Assembly: GCF_000381985.1 (NCBI RefSeq)
Contig: NZ_KB907338.1
Location: forward strand, 124,001-188,000
Direction: 5' to 3'
Source: Novispirillum itersonii subsp. itersonii ATCC 12639
Lineage (GTDB): Bacteria; Pseudomonadota; Alphaproteobacteria; Rhodospirillales; Rhodospirillaceae
DNA: 64,000 bases
The translations under genes and the position numbers were made by a program. Position 1 is the first letter of the stretch. Every line of letters begins with the position of its first letter. Shown here piece after piece: positions 15,825 through 25,496 of this stretch. The notes beneath the pieces are model-generated. The model was not told the DNA's origin. It saw only the letters and a list, made by a program, of their open reading frames with translations, and searched no databases.

Positions 15825-17300
15825 TCAGTGACTCAGCACCGCCGCGGCTTCCCGGGTCCGTTCAAAGGCGCTCTGGGCCTGTGCGACGGCGGCGCTGATG
15901 GTCACCACGTTCTGGGTCACCGCCCCCACCGACGAGGCCGCCGCCTGCATGGTGTTGGAAATATCGCGGGTCACGATGCTTTGTTCCTCAACCGCCGATG
16001 CGGTGCAGACCACCTGCTGGCGCAGGGTATCAATCGATCTGCGGATCGAGTCGAGAGACATGACCACCTGTGACGACACGGCCTGAACCGCATCAATCTT
16101 TCTTGAGATCAGGCCGGTCGCCTGCGCCGCCTGTGTCGCCAGCGTCTTCACCTCTCCGGCGACAACGGAAAACCCTTTGCCCGCCACTCCGGCGCGGGCG
16201 GATTCGATGGTGGCATTCAGGGCCAGCAGGTTGATCTGCGCGGCGATGCCGTTGATGGTGCTGACGATGCTGCTCATTTCCTGCGTGGCATCAACCAGCC
16301 GGACGACAGAGGAATCGGCGGTGGCCACCGTTTCCTTCGCCTGATCGCTGGCCTGCTGCGACTGACTGATGCTGGCAGAAATCTCGTTGATCGAAGCGAC
16401 AAGCTGCTGGGTTCCGGCGGCGATGGTCTGCACGTTTTCCAGCGTGGAGGAGGCTGCGGTGCCGGTCGCCTGCGTCATCTGGTTAGAATGAACGATCGCT
16501 TCGTCGATTTCGCTGAAGTTGACGTCAATGATCTGCTTCAGCCTGCTCATCAGCCTGACATGCTCGGTCACGTCGGTGGCAAACTTGACCACCTTGACCA
16601 GCGTGCCGGTCAGGTCAAAAACCGGGTTGTAGGTGGCCTGAATCCAGATGTCAGAGCCATCGCGGCGGATGCGGCGGTACCGGCTGGCCTGAAACTGGCC
16701 CTGCCGCAGCGTGGCCCAGAATGCCGTGTACTCTTCGCTGGTCCGGTCCTGTTCCGGCACAAAGATCCGGTGATGTTTGCCGGTGATTTCGTCCAGCCGG
16801 TACCCGAGGGCATCGAGAAAATTCTGATTGGCGGTGAGAACCATCCCGTCCGGGGAAAACTCAATCACCGCCTGCGACCGCATGATGGCATTGACCTTAC
16901 CCAGCAGGTCAATGTGTTCCATCTTGATCGGGGTGATGTCGGTGGCGCATTTGATCACCTTTTCGACTTTGCCGGAGGCATTCCGCACCGGGGTGTAGCT
17001 GGCCTGCAACCAGACGGTCTGGCCGGTTTTGGTCACGCGGCTGAACTGGCGGCTCTGCCGTTCGCCCCGGCGCAGGCGACCCCAGAAATCGGCATAGTCA
17101 TCGCCCTGCTGCTCTGCGCCGGATAAAAACATCCGGTGATGTTTGCCGGCGAGTTCGCTCAGTTTATAGCCCATCAGATCAAGGAAGACCTGATTGGCGG
17201 ACAGGATGACCCCATCCGGGGTGAACGAGATGACGGCCTGAGTTTCCCTTACAACCTGAAGGAGATCAGATGCGTCGGCGTCCATTCGTTTGATGAACAT
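15825..17300 (-). CDS. PAS-PAS methyl-accepting chemotaxis protein (BdlA-like), copy 1
   Basis: 491 residues from ATG 17300 (AAAGGGGAT upstream). Two PAS/PAC domains (about residues 15-125 and 135-250), each with the motif GYKLSEL/GYRLDEI then GKHHR and a W-x-QA-x-Y-x-PV strand, are followed by a signalling helix bundle with the tip [17 protein letters not shown] near residue 363. No membrane helix. BdlA of Pseudomonas has this PAS-PAS-MCP plan and controls biofilm dispersal; other relatives bind FAD or heme in PAS for redox taxis. No cofactor can be assigned here. First of three adjacent paralogs on the same strand, each with its own leader. Confidence 0.9.
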   Translation of the reverse strand: MFIKRMDADASDLLQVVRETQAVISFTPDGVILSANQVFLDLMGYKLSELAGKHHRMFLSGAEQQGDDYADFWGRLRRGERQSRQFSRVTKTGQTVWLQASYTPVRNASGKVEKVIKCATDITPIKMEHIDLLGKVNAIMRSQAVIEFSPDGMVLTANQNFLDALGYRLDEITGKHHRIFVPEQDRTSEEYTAFWATLRQGQFQASRYRRIRRDGSDIWIQATYNPVFDLTGTLVKVVKFATDVTEHVRLMSRLKQIIDVNFSEIDEAIVHSNQMTQATGTAASSTLENVQTIAAGTQQLVASINEISASISQSQQASDQAKETVATADSSVVRLVDATQEMSSIVSTINGIAAQINLLALNATIESARAGVAGKGFSVVAGEVKTLATQAAQATGLISRKIDAVQAVSSQVVMSLDSIRRSIDTLRQQVVCTASAVEEQSIVTRDISNTMQAAASSVGAVTQNVVTISAAVAQAQSAFERTREAAAVLSH

Positions 17301-17598
17301 GATCTGATCCCCTTTCTCTGCGGTGCGGGTCTCTGCGGGCAGTCTGTACAGTGTACGCCGCACGGTTTTTGGGTCTATGGTCTGGTTGGACTATCCTGAA
17401 AACGCAGGGAAAAGTAAGATTTTTAGATTTTTTCTAAGAAAAGAAGGCGCTTTCTTCAGTCTTTACAGGACTCTTGCCCGGCCTCCATTCCGCAGGCAGG
17501 GGGGACACTCCTGAAGTGCAAAATGAGAGTCAGTGCAAAATGAGAACAGCGGCGGGGGCAGCCCCCGCCTCTGCATCCGCTGTCAGGCTGTGGTGCCC
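17301..17598. promoter_or_regulatory. Leader of chemoreceptor copy 1 and downstream region of copy 2
   Basis: About 300 bases. An AT-rich patch at 17405-17450 (gatttttagattttttctaag) lies about 110 bases upstream of the copy 1 start and is the best place for its promoter. A GC hairpin (GGCGGGGGC/GCCCCCGCC, about 17550-17568) lies just after copy 2 ends. A short direct repeat agtgcaaaatgaga occurs twice near 17515-17545. Confidence 0.4.
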
Positions 17599-19077
17599 TC
17601 AGCGGCGGGCCAGAACCTCTGCGGCTTCGCGGGTGCGGTCAAAGGCGCCCCGGGCCTGCCCGATGGCTTCACTGATGGTCAGAACATTACCTGAAACCTG
17701 TTCCACCGCCCTGGCCGCTGATTCCATGGTCTGTGACATTGACCGGGTGACGGCGTTCTGTTCCTTCACTGCCGAGGCGGTGCTGACCACATGGCCCCGC
17801 ACCGTGCCGATGGATTGGCGGATGCTGTCCAGCGCGCCAACCACATCATCGGCGACCTTCTGCACCCCTTCGATCTCGTGAGAAATCTGGCTGGTGGAGC
17901 GGGCCGCCTGCGTCGCCAGGGCTTTCACTTCTCCGGCCACCACGGCAAAGCCCTTTCCGGCATCTCCGGCGCGGGCGGATTCAATGGTGGCATTCAGGGC
18001 AAGAAGGTTGATCTGGGCGGCAATATTCTGAATGGTGCTGACAATGCCGGACATGGCATAGGTCGCTTCCGACAGGCGCTCCACCGCCGATCCGGCGTCG
18101 GCGACCACGGCGGCGGCGGTATCGCTGGCCTCCTGCGACCGCGACATGCTGGCAGAGATCGTGTGGACCGATGCTGCCAGATCCTGCGCCCCGGCGGCGA
18201 TGCTGCGCACGTTGCCCAGTGTTTCAGCCGCAGCCGACCCGGCGGTATGGGCCAGCGTGTCTGACTGATTGATCGCCCCGTCAATTTCGCTGAAGTTGAC
18301 CGTCAGCATAGACCGGACCTGATCTAACAGCAGGACCTGTTCGGTGACATCCGTGGCAAACTTGACGATCTTGACCAGACGGCCATCCAGATCAAACACC
18401 GGATTGTAGTTGGCCTGAATCCATACCGGCTGCCCGGATCTGGTCAGGCGCTTATACTGCGCCGCCCGGAATTCCCCCTGCCGCAGGTCATCCCAGAACG
18501 TGGCATAGCCGGGGCTGTTCTGTTCTGCCGGGTCCACAAACATCCGGTGGTGCTGCCCGACGATTTCGTCCAGCCGGTACCCCAGCAGACCGAGGAAGTT
18601 TTCATTGGCAGTGATGACGGTGCCGTCGGGCTGAAACTCGATGACGGCCTGTGACCGCAGGATGGCGTTTACCTTCCCCAGCAGATCAATATGCTCTTCC
18701 TTGGTCTGAGTGACGTCGCTGGCATACTTGACGATCTTGTGAAGGGTGCCATCGGCATGCTGTACCGGATTGTAAGATGCCCGCAGCCACACGGTACGGC
18801 CGGATTTGGTGATCCGTTTGAACTGGGCGCTTTTGAACTCGCCCCGCCGCAGGTCATTCCAGAACGCATCATAGTCCGGGCTGGTGCGGGTCTGCTCATC
18901 GACCAGCAGGCGGTGATTCTTCCCGATCAGCTCTTCTGCCGAATATTCCATCAGGATCAGGAACGGCTGATTGGCGTTCAGGATCGTACCGTCCAGCGCA
19001 AATTCGATGACCGCCTGAGAGCGGTTGAGAGCGTGAAGGACTTCTTCCGCCTGTGAGGATGCGCGGCTCCAGAACAT
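17599..19077 (-). CDS. PAS-PAS methyl-accepting chemotaxis protein, copy 2
   Basis: 492 residues from ATG 19077 (GGGGGGAAAC just upstream). It has the same plan as its neighbours: MFWSRASSQAEEVLHALNRS at the start, PAS1 about 15-125 (GKNHRLLVDEQ), PAS2 about 135-250 (GQHHRMFVDPAEQ), and signalling domain about 255-490 with tip [20 protein letters not shown]. It is most like copy 3, sharing the MFW start, the [15 protein letters not shown] linker and the C-terminal [17 protein letters not shown] end, which points to recent duplication. The longer upstream frame (to 19323) overlaps copy 3 coding sequence and lacks a ribosome site. Confidence 0.9.
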   Translation of the reverse strand: MFWSRASSQAEEVLHALNRSQAVIEFALDGTILNANQPFLILMEYSAEELIGKNHRLLVDEQTRTSPDYDAFWNDLRRGEFKSAQFKRITKSGRTVWLRASYNPVQHADGTLHKIVKYASDVTQTKEEHIDLLGKVNAILRSQAVIEFQPDGTVITANENFLGLLGYRLDEIVGQHHRMFVDPAEQNSPGYATFWDDLRQGEFRAAQYKRLTRSGQPVWIQANYNPVFDLDGRLVKIVKFATDVTEQVLLLDQVRSMLTVNFSEIDGAINQSDTLAHTAGSAAAETLGNVRSIAAGAQDLAASVHTISASMSRSQEASDTAAAVVADAGSAVERLSEATYAMSGIVSTIQNIAAQINLLALNATIESARAGDAGKGFAVVAGEVKALATQAARSTSQISHEIEGVQKVADDVVGALDSIRQSIGTVRGHVVSTASAVKEQNAVTRSMSQTMESAARAVEQVSGNVLTISEAIGQARGAFDRTREAAEVLARR

Positions 19078-19237
19078 GTTTCCCCCCGGACTGTTTGATG
19101 GGTTGCGGATGTGTGTCGTATTGATGCCGTGGCGGCGGTGTTGGCGCCCACCTGCCAGAAAGAGATGAAGCGCAGCGGATGATGGGGATGGACCATCCGC
19201 CGGATGATCCGTTCCTGTCTTTGCTCTGTCGTCCGGC

Positions 19238-20713
19238 TTAGCGGGCCAGAACCTCGGCGGCTTCGCGGGTGCGGTCAAAGGCCCCCCGGGCCTGCCCGAT
19301 GGCTGAGGTGATGGTGTTGACATTGCCCGACACCAGTTCCACCGCCCGGGCGGCGGACTGCATGGTCTGCGACATATCGCGGGTGACGGCGCTCTGTTCC
19401 TCCACCGCCGAAGCGGTGCTGACCACGTGATTGCGGACGGTGCCGATGGACTGGCGGATGCTGTCCAGCGCGCTGACCACGTCCCCGGCCACTTTCTGAA
19501 CCCCTTCGATCTCGTGCGAAATCTGGCCGGTGGCGCGGGCGGCCTGTGTCGCCAGATTTTTCACCTCTCCGGCCACCACGGCAAAACCTTTCCCCGCGTC
19601 ACCGGCACGGGCGGATTCGATGGTGGCGTTCAGGGCCAGCAGATTGATCTGGGCGGCGATATCCTGAATGGTGCTGACAATGCCGGACATGGCATTGGCG
19701 GCATCCGACAGGCGTTCCACCGCATCTCCGGCGTGATCGACGGTGATGGTGGCGGTGTCGCTGGCCTGCTGTGACCGGGTCATACTGGCGGAGATTTCGC
19801 TGATCGAGGCCGCCAGTTCTTCGGCGCTGGCGGCGATGGTCTGCACGTTGTTCAGGGTCTCGCCCGCCGCCGATCCTGCGGTATCAGCCAGTGTGTCAGA
19901 CCGGCTGATGGCGCTGTCAATCTCAGTGAAGTTGACGTCAATCAGTGCCTTAAGATGGTCGAGAAGCTCCACCTGCGCTGTGATGTCGGTGGCAAACTTG
20001 ACGATCTTCACCAGTGTGCCATCCAGATCGAACACCGGATTGTAGCTGGCCTGAATCCACACCGGCTTCCCGCTTTTGCTGATGCGCTTGTACTGGGCGG
20101 CCTGAAATTCGCCGCGCCGCAGATCGTCCCAGAACCGGGCATAGTCGGCGCTGTCATGTTCCGCCGGATCAACAAACAGGCGGTGATGTTTGCCGGTGAT
20201 TTCCGGCAGGCTGTAGCCCAGCACACTCAGAAAATTGGCATTGGCGGTGATCACCGTGCCATCCACGGCAAATTCGATGACCGCCTGTGACCGCAGGATG
20301 GCATTGACCTTGCCGAGAAGGTCGATGTGCTCTTCTTTGGTGGCGGTGACGTCGCTGGCGTATTTGACCACCATGTAGGGCCTGCCGTGGCTATCCAGCA
20401 CCGGATTGTACGAGGCCCGCAGCCACACCACCTTGCCGGTTTTGGTGATTCGCTTGAACTGCGCGGTCTTGAATTCGCCCCGGCGCAGATCGTCCCAGAA
20501 AGCGGCATAGTCCGGGCTGGTGCGGGTCTGCTCATCGAGAAAAAGGCGGTGGTGCTGGCCGACAATGTCGTCGGCGGAGTATTCCATCAGGGACAGGAAC
20601 TGGCTGTTCGCATTGCGGATGGTGCCATCGAGATTAAACTCGATAATCGCCTGCGAGCGGTCGAGGGCGCGCAGGATGTCATCAGCCTTTTGAGAGGACT
20701 TGTTCCAGAACAT
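19238..20713 (-). CDS. PAS-PAS methyl-accepting chemotaxis protein, copy 3
   Basis: 491 residues, starting [20 protein letters not shown] at ATG 20713. PAS1 ([20 protein letters not shown]) and PAS2 ([20 protein letters not shown]) precede a soluble MCP signalling bundle (tip [20 protein letters not shown]). It is close in sequence to copy 2 over the whole length. Upstream lies an AT-rich region with a perfect 10-bp inverted repeat 30 bases before the start, a candidate operator. Likely a cytoplasmic redox/energy or small-ligand sensor feeding CheA-CheW, which are not in the window. Confidence 0.9.
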   Translation of the reverse strand: MFWNKSSQKADDILRALDRSQAIIEFNLDGTIRNANSQFLSLMEYSADDIVGQHHRLFLDEQTRTSPDYAAFWDDLRRGEFKTAQFKRITKTGKVVWLRASYNPVLDSHGRPYMVVKYASDVTATKEEHIDLLGKVNAILRSQAVIEFAVDGTVITANANFLSVLGYSLPEITGKHHRLFVDPAEHDSADYARFWDDLRRGEFQAAQYKRISKSGKPVWIQASYNPVFDLDGTLVKIVKFATDITAQVELLDHLKALIDVNFTEIDSAISRSDTLADTAGSAAGETLNNVQTIAASAEELAASISEISASMTRSQQASDTATITVDHAGDAVERLSDAANAMSGIVSTIQDIAAQINLLALNATIESARAGDAGKGFAVVAGEVKNLATQAARATGQISHEIEGVQKVAGDVVSALDSIRQSIGTVRNHVVSTASAVEEQSAVTRDMSQTMQSAARAVELVSGNVNTITSAIGQARGAFDRTREAAEVLAR

Positions 20714-21060
20714 GATGGGTCTGCTTTTCTGATAATTACTATCAATTACTGAGTGAGTGTGGTCAGTAATTGTCGCGGGTTATATCCTGCGGTTTTGTGA
20801 CCGGGTATGGTTATAAATATCTAATGTGAGAGGTGCTTTCGTATACGTGGCAAGGCACTGCCATGATATCCTTAAGTGTTTTTAATATTTTGACAGGCTA
20901 ATTTTCCGCAGTTGCTCCGGGCGGAGCATGGGGTCACTGAATGTATGGTTGATCCCGGGAAGTCGATCTGGCATGGTCCCCCCGTTTGATGACAGGAGGA
21001 CGGCCTCCCCCATTCTGGGATCAGCAATCGGGACGGCCCGCACACACGGGGCCGCAAATC
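20714..21060. promoter_or_regulatory. AT-rich divergent promoter region, chemoreceptor copy 3 / PACE gene
   Basis: About 350 bases, clearly more AT-rich than the average (taattactatcaattact; ggttataaatatctaatgtgag; tgtttttaatattttgac). It contains the inverted repeat at 20743-20772 and several candidate -10-like boxes, but I cannot assign a specific sigma factor. No open frame of note. Confidence 0.5.
20743..20772. promoter_or_regulatory. Perfect 10-bp inverted repeat upstream of chemoreceptor copy 3
   Basis: CAATTACTGA - gtgagtgtgg - TCAGTAATTG: two perfect 10-base arms with a 10-base spacer (centre-to-centre about two helical turns), 30 bases upstream of the start codon. One arm core, AATTACT, also appears as a nearby direct copy (20734-20740). 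The geometry fits a dimeric regulator operator better than a terminator. Confidence 0.6.
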
Positions 21061-21504
21061 ATGCGCACACCTTTGGACCGTATCCGTCAGGCTGTCAGCT
21101 TTGAACTGCTGGGTCTGATGATTGCCACGCCGCTGGGGGCGTGGGTGTTTGATGCCAAGCCCGCCGAGTTCGGGGTGCTGGTCATCATCGGGGCCAGCAT
21201 GGCAACCGGCTGGAACTATCTGTTCAACTGGCTGTTTGACCATGCGCTGCTGCGCTGGCAGGGCCATACCCGCAAGACCGTACCGCAGCGGGTGCTGCAT
21301 GCCGTGGCGTTCGAGGCCGGGCTGACGGTCGGCTTTCTGCCGGTCACGGCGTGGTGGCTGGGCATCGGCCTGTGGGACGCGCTGCTGGTCGATATCGCCT
21401 TTTCAGCGTTTTATCTGGTCTATGCCTTCGTCTTCACCTGGGCCTATGACACGGTCTTCCCGGTGCCCGCCCCGGTCCCGGTGACAGAAGACAGCGCGGC
21501 CTGA
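21061..21504 (+). CDS. PACE-family efflux transporter
   Basis: 147 residues from ATG 21061, with four hydrophobic segments arranged as two helical pairs. The opening RIRQAVSFELLGLMIATPL and the repeated Phe-Glu-(Leu/Ala)-Gly pattern in the second pair (HAVAFEAGLTVGFLPVTAWW), with WNYLFNWLFDHAL between, are the signature of the bacterial transmembrane pair domain of proteobacterial antimicrobial compound efflux (PACE) proteins such as AceI. Known members export chlorhexidine, biguanides or short polyamines. The acidic residue of the first FE pair (Glu15) is present. A strong terminator follows. Confidence 0.85.
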   Translation: MRTPLDRIRQAVSFELLGLMIATPLGAWVFDAKPAEFGVLVIIGASMATGWNYLFNWLFDHALLRWQGHTRKTVPQRVLHAVAFEAGLTVGFLPVTAWWLGIGLWDALLVDIAFSAFYLVYAFVFTWAYDTVFPVPAPVPVTEDSAA

Positions 21505-21517
21505 AGCACAGAAAAAG

Positions 21518-21552
21518 ACCGGGCGGCAGAGGGGATCTGCCGCCCGGTTTTA
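21518..21552. terminator. Terminator between PACE gene and ctrA
   Basis: ACCGGGCGGCAGA - GGGGA - TCTGCCGCCCGGT followed by TTTT, and preceded by AAAAAG on the other strand: a 13-bp perfect stem between convergent genes, probably bidirectional. Confidence 0.9.
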
Positions 21553-21583
21553 CCGTCATACTCTGTAAAGGGGCAGGGCGTTC

Positions 21584-22288
21584 TCAGCCCACGGCCTTCG
21601 CCTGTTCCGGCTGGCTGGGGTCGCGCAGCACATAGCCACGGCCCCACACGGTTTCGATGTAGTTGTCACCGTCAGAGGCCTGCGCCAGCTTTTTGCGCAG
21701 CTTACAGATAAACACGTCGATGATTTTCAGTTCCGGTTCATCCATACCGCCGTACAGATGGTTGAGGAACTGTTCCTTGGTCAGCGTGGTGCCCTTGCGG
21801 ATCGCCAGCAGCTCCAGAATGCCGTATTCCTTGCCGGTCAGGTGCAGCGGCTTGGTGTCGATGGCGGCGCTGTGGGTATCCAGATTGACGTTCAGGCGCC
21901 CGACGGACACCACCGACTGGGCATGGCCTTTCGACCGCCGTACGATTGCCTGCATCCGGGCCACCAGCTCCGCCCGGTCGAACGGCTTGGTCAGATAGTC
22001 ATCGGCCCCGACGCCCAGACCGCGCACCTTGCGGTCGGAATCGGACAGGCCGGACAGAATCAGCACCGGCGTTTCCACCCGGGCCGCCCGCAGCTGGCGG
22101 ATCACGTCCAGACCATCCATGTCCGGCAACATCATATCCAGCAGAATGATGTCGTAATCGTAAAGCTTGCCGATCTCCAGCCCGTCTTCACCCAGGTGCG
22201 TGGAGTCGACCACCCATTGCTCCTTCCGGAGCATGAGTTCGATGGTTTGACGCATCGACGGATCGTCTTCGACGACTAAAACGCGCAT
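21584..22288 (-). CDS. ctrA: Cell-cycle response regulator CtrA
   Basis: 234 residues from ATG 22288. The receiver domain (1-115) has the acidic pair in VVEDDPSM, phospho-acceptor Asp51 in [14 protein letters not shown] and Lys in DDYLTKPFD; an OmpR-type winged helix follows ([42 protein letters not shown]). The length and the near-invariant KEYGILELL and VFICKLRKK segments identify CtrA. It controls cell cycle and, in Rhodospirillales, mainly motility. It is divergent from fliI, with a perfect CtrA box between them, so both autoregulation and flagellar control are expected. Confidence 0.96.
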   Translation of the reverse strand: MRVLVVEDDPSMRQTIELMLRKEQWVVDSTHLGEDGLEIGKLYDYDIILLDMMLPDMDGLDVIRQLRAARVETPVLILSGLSDSDRKVRGLGVGADDYLTKPFDRAELVARMQAIVRRSKGHAQSVVSVGRLNVNLDTHSAAIDTKPLHLTGKEYGILELLAIRKGTTLTKEQFLNHLYGGMDEPELKIIDVFICKLRKKLAQASDGDNYIETVWGRGYVLRDPSQPEQAKAVG

Positions 22289-22426
22289 TCCAGCCCCTGT
22301 TTTACAGACTGTTAGGGAGAAACAGGCCACCTCCGGCATCAGGCTTTTTACTGGCCTGAAGCGGGCCCTGACTCTAAAAAATCAGGCACTGTGGTCTGTC
22401 GCGGCACAGGTCCGTGTTATCCCCGG

Positions 22427-22441
22427 TTAACCCGCCGTTAA
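22427..22441. promoter_or_regulatory. CtrA-binding box (TTAA-N7-TTAA) between ctrA and fliI
   Basis: TTAACCCGCCGTTAA matches the full CtrA consensus exactly, with seven bases between the two TTAA halves. It is 139 bases from the ctrA start and about 160 from the fliI start. Two GACTC sites (22370-22374 and 22455-22459; CcrM target GANTC) flank it. The rest of the 314-base intergenic region has no other clear signal. Confidence 0.85.
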
Positions 22442-22602
22442 CGATAGGGTGCTTGACTCAGTCTGGCAAGGGTCTAAGCCATCGGATATCTGAGTTTTCT
22501 GATCTTTTTCTGATCCGGCTGGGCCTTGTTTCACAACAGAAATGTGCGTCGCCGATTCTTCTTTTGTTATTTCCGTCCTTTATCTGTCCCGGAGTCCCCC
22601 GC

Positions 22603-23952
22603 GTGAGCAGTCTGGTCCGCAATTTTCTGACCGAGCTTGGCCGTATTCCCGATCATCAGGTGTTTGGCCGGGTGGTCGGGGTGCAGGGGCTGCTGGTCGA
22701 GGTCGGCGGGGTGCAGTCGGCGGTGTCGGTGGGCGACCGCATCATGGTGATGGGCCGGGCCGGAAAGATGATCCCGACTGAAGTGGTCGGGTTCCGGGAA
22801 GGGAAAACCCTGCTGATGCCCTTTGGCAGTGTCGATGGCATCAGCCTTGGCGCGCGGGCGGAAGTGGTGGCCGGGGCCCCGTCGGTGCAGCCCCATGTCA
22901 GCTGGCTGGGCCGGGTGGTCAATGCGATGGCGGAGCCGGTGGACGGGCTGGGGCCGCTGCTGCAGGGGCCCGCCGCCTATACCATCCGCAACAATCCGCC
23001 GTCGGCCCACAGCCGCCAGCGGGTCGGCGGCAAGCTGGATCTGGGCATCCGCTGTATGAACATCTTCACCACCTGCTGTATCGGGCAGCGTATGGGCATC
23101 TTTGCCGCCTCCGGGGTGGGGAAGTCGTCGGTGATGTCGATGATGGCCAAGTTCTCCTCCGCCGATATCATTGTCTGTGGCCTGATCGGCGAACGCGGGC
23201 GTGAGGCGCGGGAATTCATCGAAGACGATCTGGGCGAAGACGGGCTGAAGCGGTCGGTGGTGGTGGTCGCCACCTCTGACGAGCCGCCGCTGATGCGCCG
23301 TCAGGCCGCCTATCTGACCATGGCGATTGCTGAATATTACCGCGATCAGGGCCTGAATGTGCTGTGCCTGATGGACAGTGTCACCCGCTTTGCCATGGCC
23401 CAGCGTGAAATCAGCCTGTCCGCGGGCGAGCCCCCGGCCAGCAAGGGCTATACCCCCACCGTGTTCGCCGAGCTGCCGAAACTGCTGGAGCGGGCTGGTC
23501 CGGGCGCACGCGGGCAGGGCAATATCACCGGCCTGTTCACCGTGCTGGTGGAAGGCGATGACCATAACGAGCCGATTTCCGACGCCGTGCGCGGTATTCT
23601 GGACGGCCATATCGTGCTGGAACGCTCCATCGGTGAGCGGGGCCGCTATCCGGCGATGAACGTGCTGCGGTCGGTGTCACGAACCATGCCGGGCTGTAAT
23701 TCGCCCGAGCAGAACGATCTGGTCCGCACCGCCCGCAAGATCATCTCGACCTATGAGGATATGGCGGAACTGATCCGGCTGGGGGCCTACCGCGCCGGAT
23801 CAAACGAAGAGGTCGATACCGCCATCGAGCTGTATCCCCGCATCGAAGAGGTGCTGCGCCAGCGCAAGAACGAACCGACCGACCTGCAGACATCCTACAC
23901 CATGCTGGCACAGGCGATCGGCATGGAACCGCCGCCGCCGCAGATCGGGTAA
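22603..23952 (+). CDS. fliI: Flagellar export ATPase FliI
   Basis: 449 residues from a GTG at 22603 (GGAG eight bases upstream); the longer frame upstream crosses the CtrA box and has a non-homologous start. Walker [14 protein letters not shown] lies near residue 166-178, followed by the [20 protein letters not shown] segment and Walker B in [20 protein letters not shown]. The [25 protein letters not shown] segment is typical of FliI/YscN-type ATPases. It unfolds and feeds substrates to the flagellar type III export gate with FliH and FliJ. fliJ follows 13 bases downstream. Confidence 0.96.
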   Translation: MSSLVRNFLTELGRIPDHQVFGRVVGVQGLLVEVGGVQSAVSVGDRIMVMGRAGKMIPTEVVGFREGKTLLMPFGSVDGISLGARAEVVAGAPSVQPHVSWLGRVVNAMAEPVDGLGPLLQGPAAYTIRNNPPSAHSRQRVGGKLDLGIRCMNIFTTCCIGQRMGIFAASGVGKSSVMSMMAKFSSADIIVCGLIGERGREAREFIEDDLGEDGLKRSVVVVATSDEPPLMRRQAAYLTMAIAEYYRDQGLNVLCLMDSVTRFAMAQREISLSAGEPPASKGYTPTVFAELPKLLERAGPGARGQGNITGLFTVLVEGDDHNEPISDAVRGILDGHIVLERSIGERGRYPAMNVLRSVSRTMPGCNSPEQNDLVRTARKIISTYEDMAELIRLGAYRAGSNEEVDTAIELYPRIEEVLRQRKNEPTDLQTSYTMLAQAIGMEPPPPQIG

Positions 23953-23965
23953 GGGGTAAAACCGC

Positions 23966-24391
23966 ATGGCCAAGGGCCTGAAGGGTGTCATCCGCCTGCG
24001 GAAGTGGGATGTCGATGAAAAGCGCCGCATCCTGCGTCAGCTGCATGAGCGGGAAGACCAGATCCTTGATTTCATGCGTCAGCTGGAAGAGCAGGTGAAG
24101 GCCGAGGCGGAACTGGCCCGCCGCGACAGCACCGGGGCCGGGTTTACCTTCGGTGCCTATGCCCAGTGGGCCCGGAGGCAGCGGCAGGACCTGGAGACGG
24201 TGCTGGCCCATGTGCGGGTGGAGATCGGGCAGGCGCAGGATGCGGTGGCCGAAGCCTTCAAAGAGCTGAAAACCTTTGAAATCGCCCAGGCCAACCGCGA
24301 GGCTGCCGCCAAGGCCGAGCAGGACCGCAAGACCCAGATCATGCTGGATGACATCGGTCAGGAATCGCACCGCCGCCGCCAGAAGACCTGA
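23966..24391 (+). CDS. fliJ: Flagellar export protein FliJ
   Basis: 141 residues, almost entirely predicted coiled-coil: starts KGLKGVIRLRKWDVDEKRRI and continues with heptads of Leu/Glu/Arg (LREDQILDFMRQLEEQVKAE-type pattern). Size, the charged two-helix pattern and the position immediately after fliI identify FliJ, the central stalk that activates the FliI ATPase ring and links it to FlhA. Sequence alone is poorly conserved in this family, so context carries weight. It is convergent with the next gene, with only 27 bases between stops. Confidence 0.88.
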   Translation: MAKGLKGVIRLRKWDVDEKRRILRQLHEREDQILDFMRQLEEQVKAEAELARRDSTGAGFTFGAYAQWARRQRQDLETVLAHVRVEIGQAQDAVAEAFKELKTFEIAQANREAAAKAEQDRKTQIMLDDIGQESHRRRQKT

Positions 24392-24418
24392 CGGCCAGAC
24401 CGGCGGCGTTGGTCACTG

Positions 24419-25339
24419 TCACCGTGCCGGCAGCGATGGCAGGGACAGCAGCAGCCCGGGCGGGGCGTTGGCGGTCGGGCCATGCGGGTCGGGGTCGGTC
24501 AGGTCAATCCGGGTCCGTCCGCTGACCGTCAGGCTCTCAAGCGGCGGGCCGTAATACCCGTAAAACAGGCTGTCGAAGCGGCCGCTGTCCACCGCCCGCC
24601 GCAGGCCGGTCTCAAGGCGGTGGTACAGGGCCGGCTGTTCCCGGCTGACATACAGGTACTGGGCCACCGGCAGGTGCACCAGCAGCGACTCCTCGATCCC
24701 GATGTCAGGCATGTCGGCGGCGATGTTGACCTGTTCCTGCTGGATGTCGGTGGCGCCGCGCAGGATCATGTCGATCCGCCCCCTCTGCAACATCGGGTAC
24801 AGGTCTCCTGCCGTGGGCAGAACATCCACGGTCAGCCCGTTGTGGTGCAGGATATCGGACATGTACCACCCCAGCACGCTGCCGATGCGGATTTGGCGCA
24901 GGTCATCAACGCTGCGGATGGCGCTGAAGCGCCCGGTATCCGCGCGGCGGATCTGCCCGATCCGGAAGCCCATCAGTCCACGGTCCACCGGCAGGCTGAT
25001 CCGCAGGAACCGCCGGTCGTAGGCGTTGGTGCCCGGCATCAGGAAAACGGAGATCCGGTCCCCGCGGTCCAGTTCCGCCTCCACCCGCCGCCGTTCCAGA
25101 CTCCGCTCATCGAGATCAACCCGTGACGGGCCGAACTCGGCGGTTTCGGCAAAGGCCAGCTCCAGCAGGGCGTGGGTATAGGTGGCGAAGCGGGCGGTCA
25201 CGGGGTTTGGGGCCGGGGTCCGTGCCACCAGCACCTCTGCGGTGCGGCTGTGGGCCGGGCGGGCGGGCAGTGTGGCCCAGGGCAGGGCTGCCAGCAGGCC
25301 AAGGCAGTGACGTCGGGAAACCGGAGAGGAAAGCCGCAT
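24419..25339 (-). CDS. Periplasmic solute-binding-like protein, paralog A
   Basis: 306 residues. The N-terminus VSRRHCLGLLAALPWATLPA carries an Arg-Arg pair and hydrophobic stretch, consistent with a Sec or possibly Tat signal. The mature part resembles the extracellular solute-binding family 3 fold: VFLMPGTNAYDRRFLRISLP, GLMGFRIGQIRRAD, DDLRQIRIGSVLGWYMSDIL, then QRGRIDMILRGATDI. It shares many blocks with the next gene upstream (VYLMPGTNAYDSRFLRVDVP; DDLRQIRIGSVLGWHLTDIL), so the two are tandem paralogs. No transporter genes are adjacent. Its role is unknown; it sits inside the flagellar region. Confidence 0.65.
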   Translation of the reverse strand: MRLSSPVSRRHCLGLLAALPWATLPARPAHSRTAEVLVARTPAPNPVTARFATYTHALLELAFAETAEFGPSRVDLDERSLERRRVEAELDRGDRISVFLMPGTNAYDRRFLRISLPVDRGLMGFRIGQIRRADTGRFSAIRSVDDLRQIRIGSVLGWYMSDILHHNGLTVDVLPTAGDLYPMLQRGRIDMILRGATDIQQEQVNIAADMPDIGIEESLLVHLPVAQYLYVSREQPALYHRLETGLRRAVDSGRFDSLFYGYYGPPLESLTVSGRTRIDLTDPDPHGPTANAPPGLLLSLPSLPAR

Positions 25340-25496
25340 GAGGATGGTCCTGCTGTTTCCGGCATCGGGGGGATGCGAACCGCTTTTCAGTCAAGAGCTT
25401 ACAGGCAGACGGAACGGAAACACAATCACCGGAAGCGCCCGGTTGTGCGCTTATACTTTATCGCTGAAATATGTACCTTGGGTTGTGAGTGTGGCC

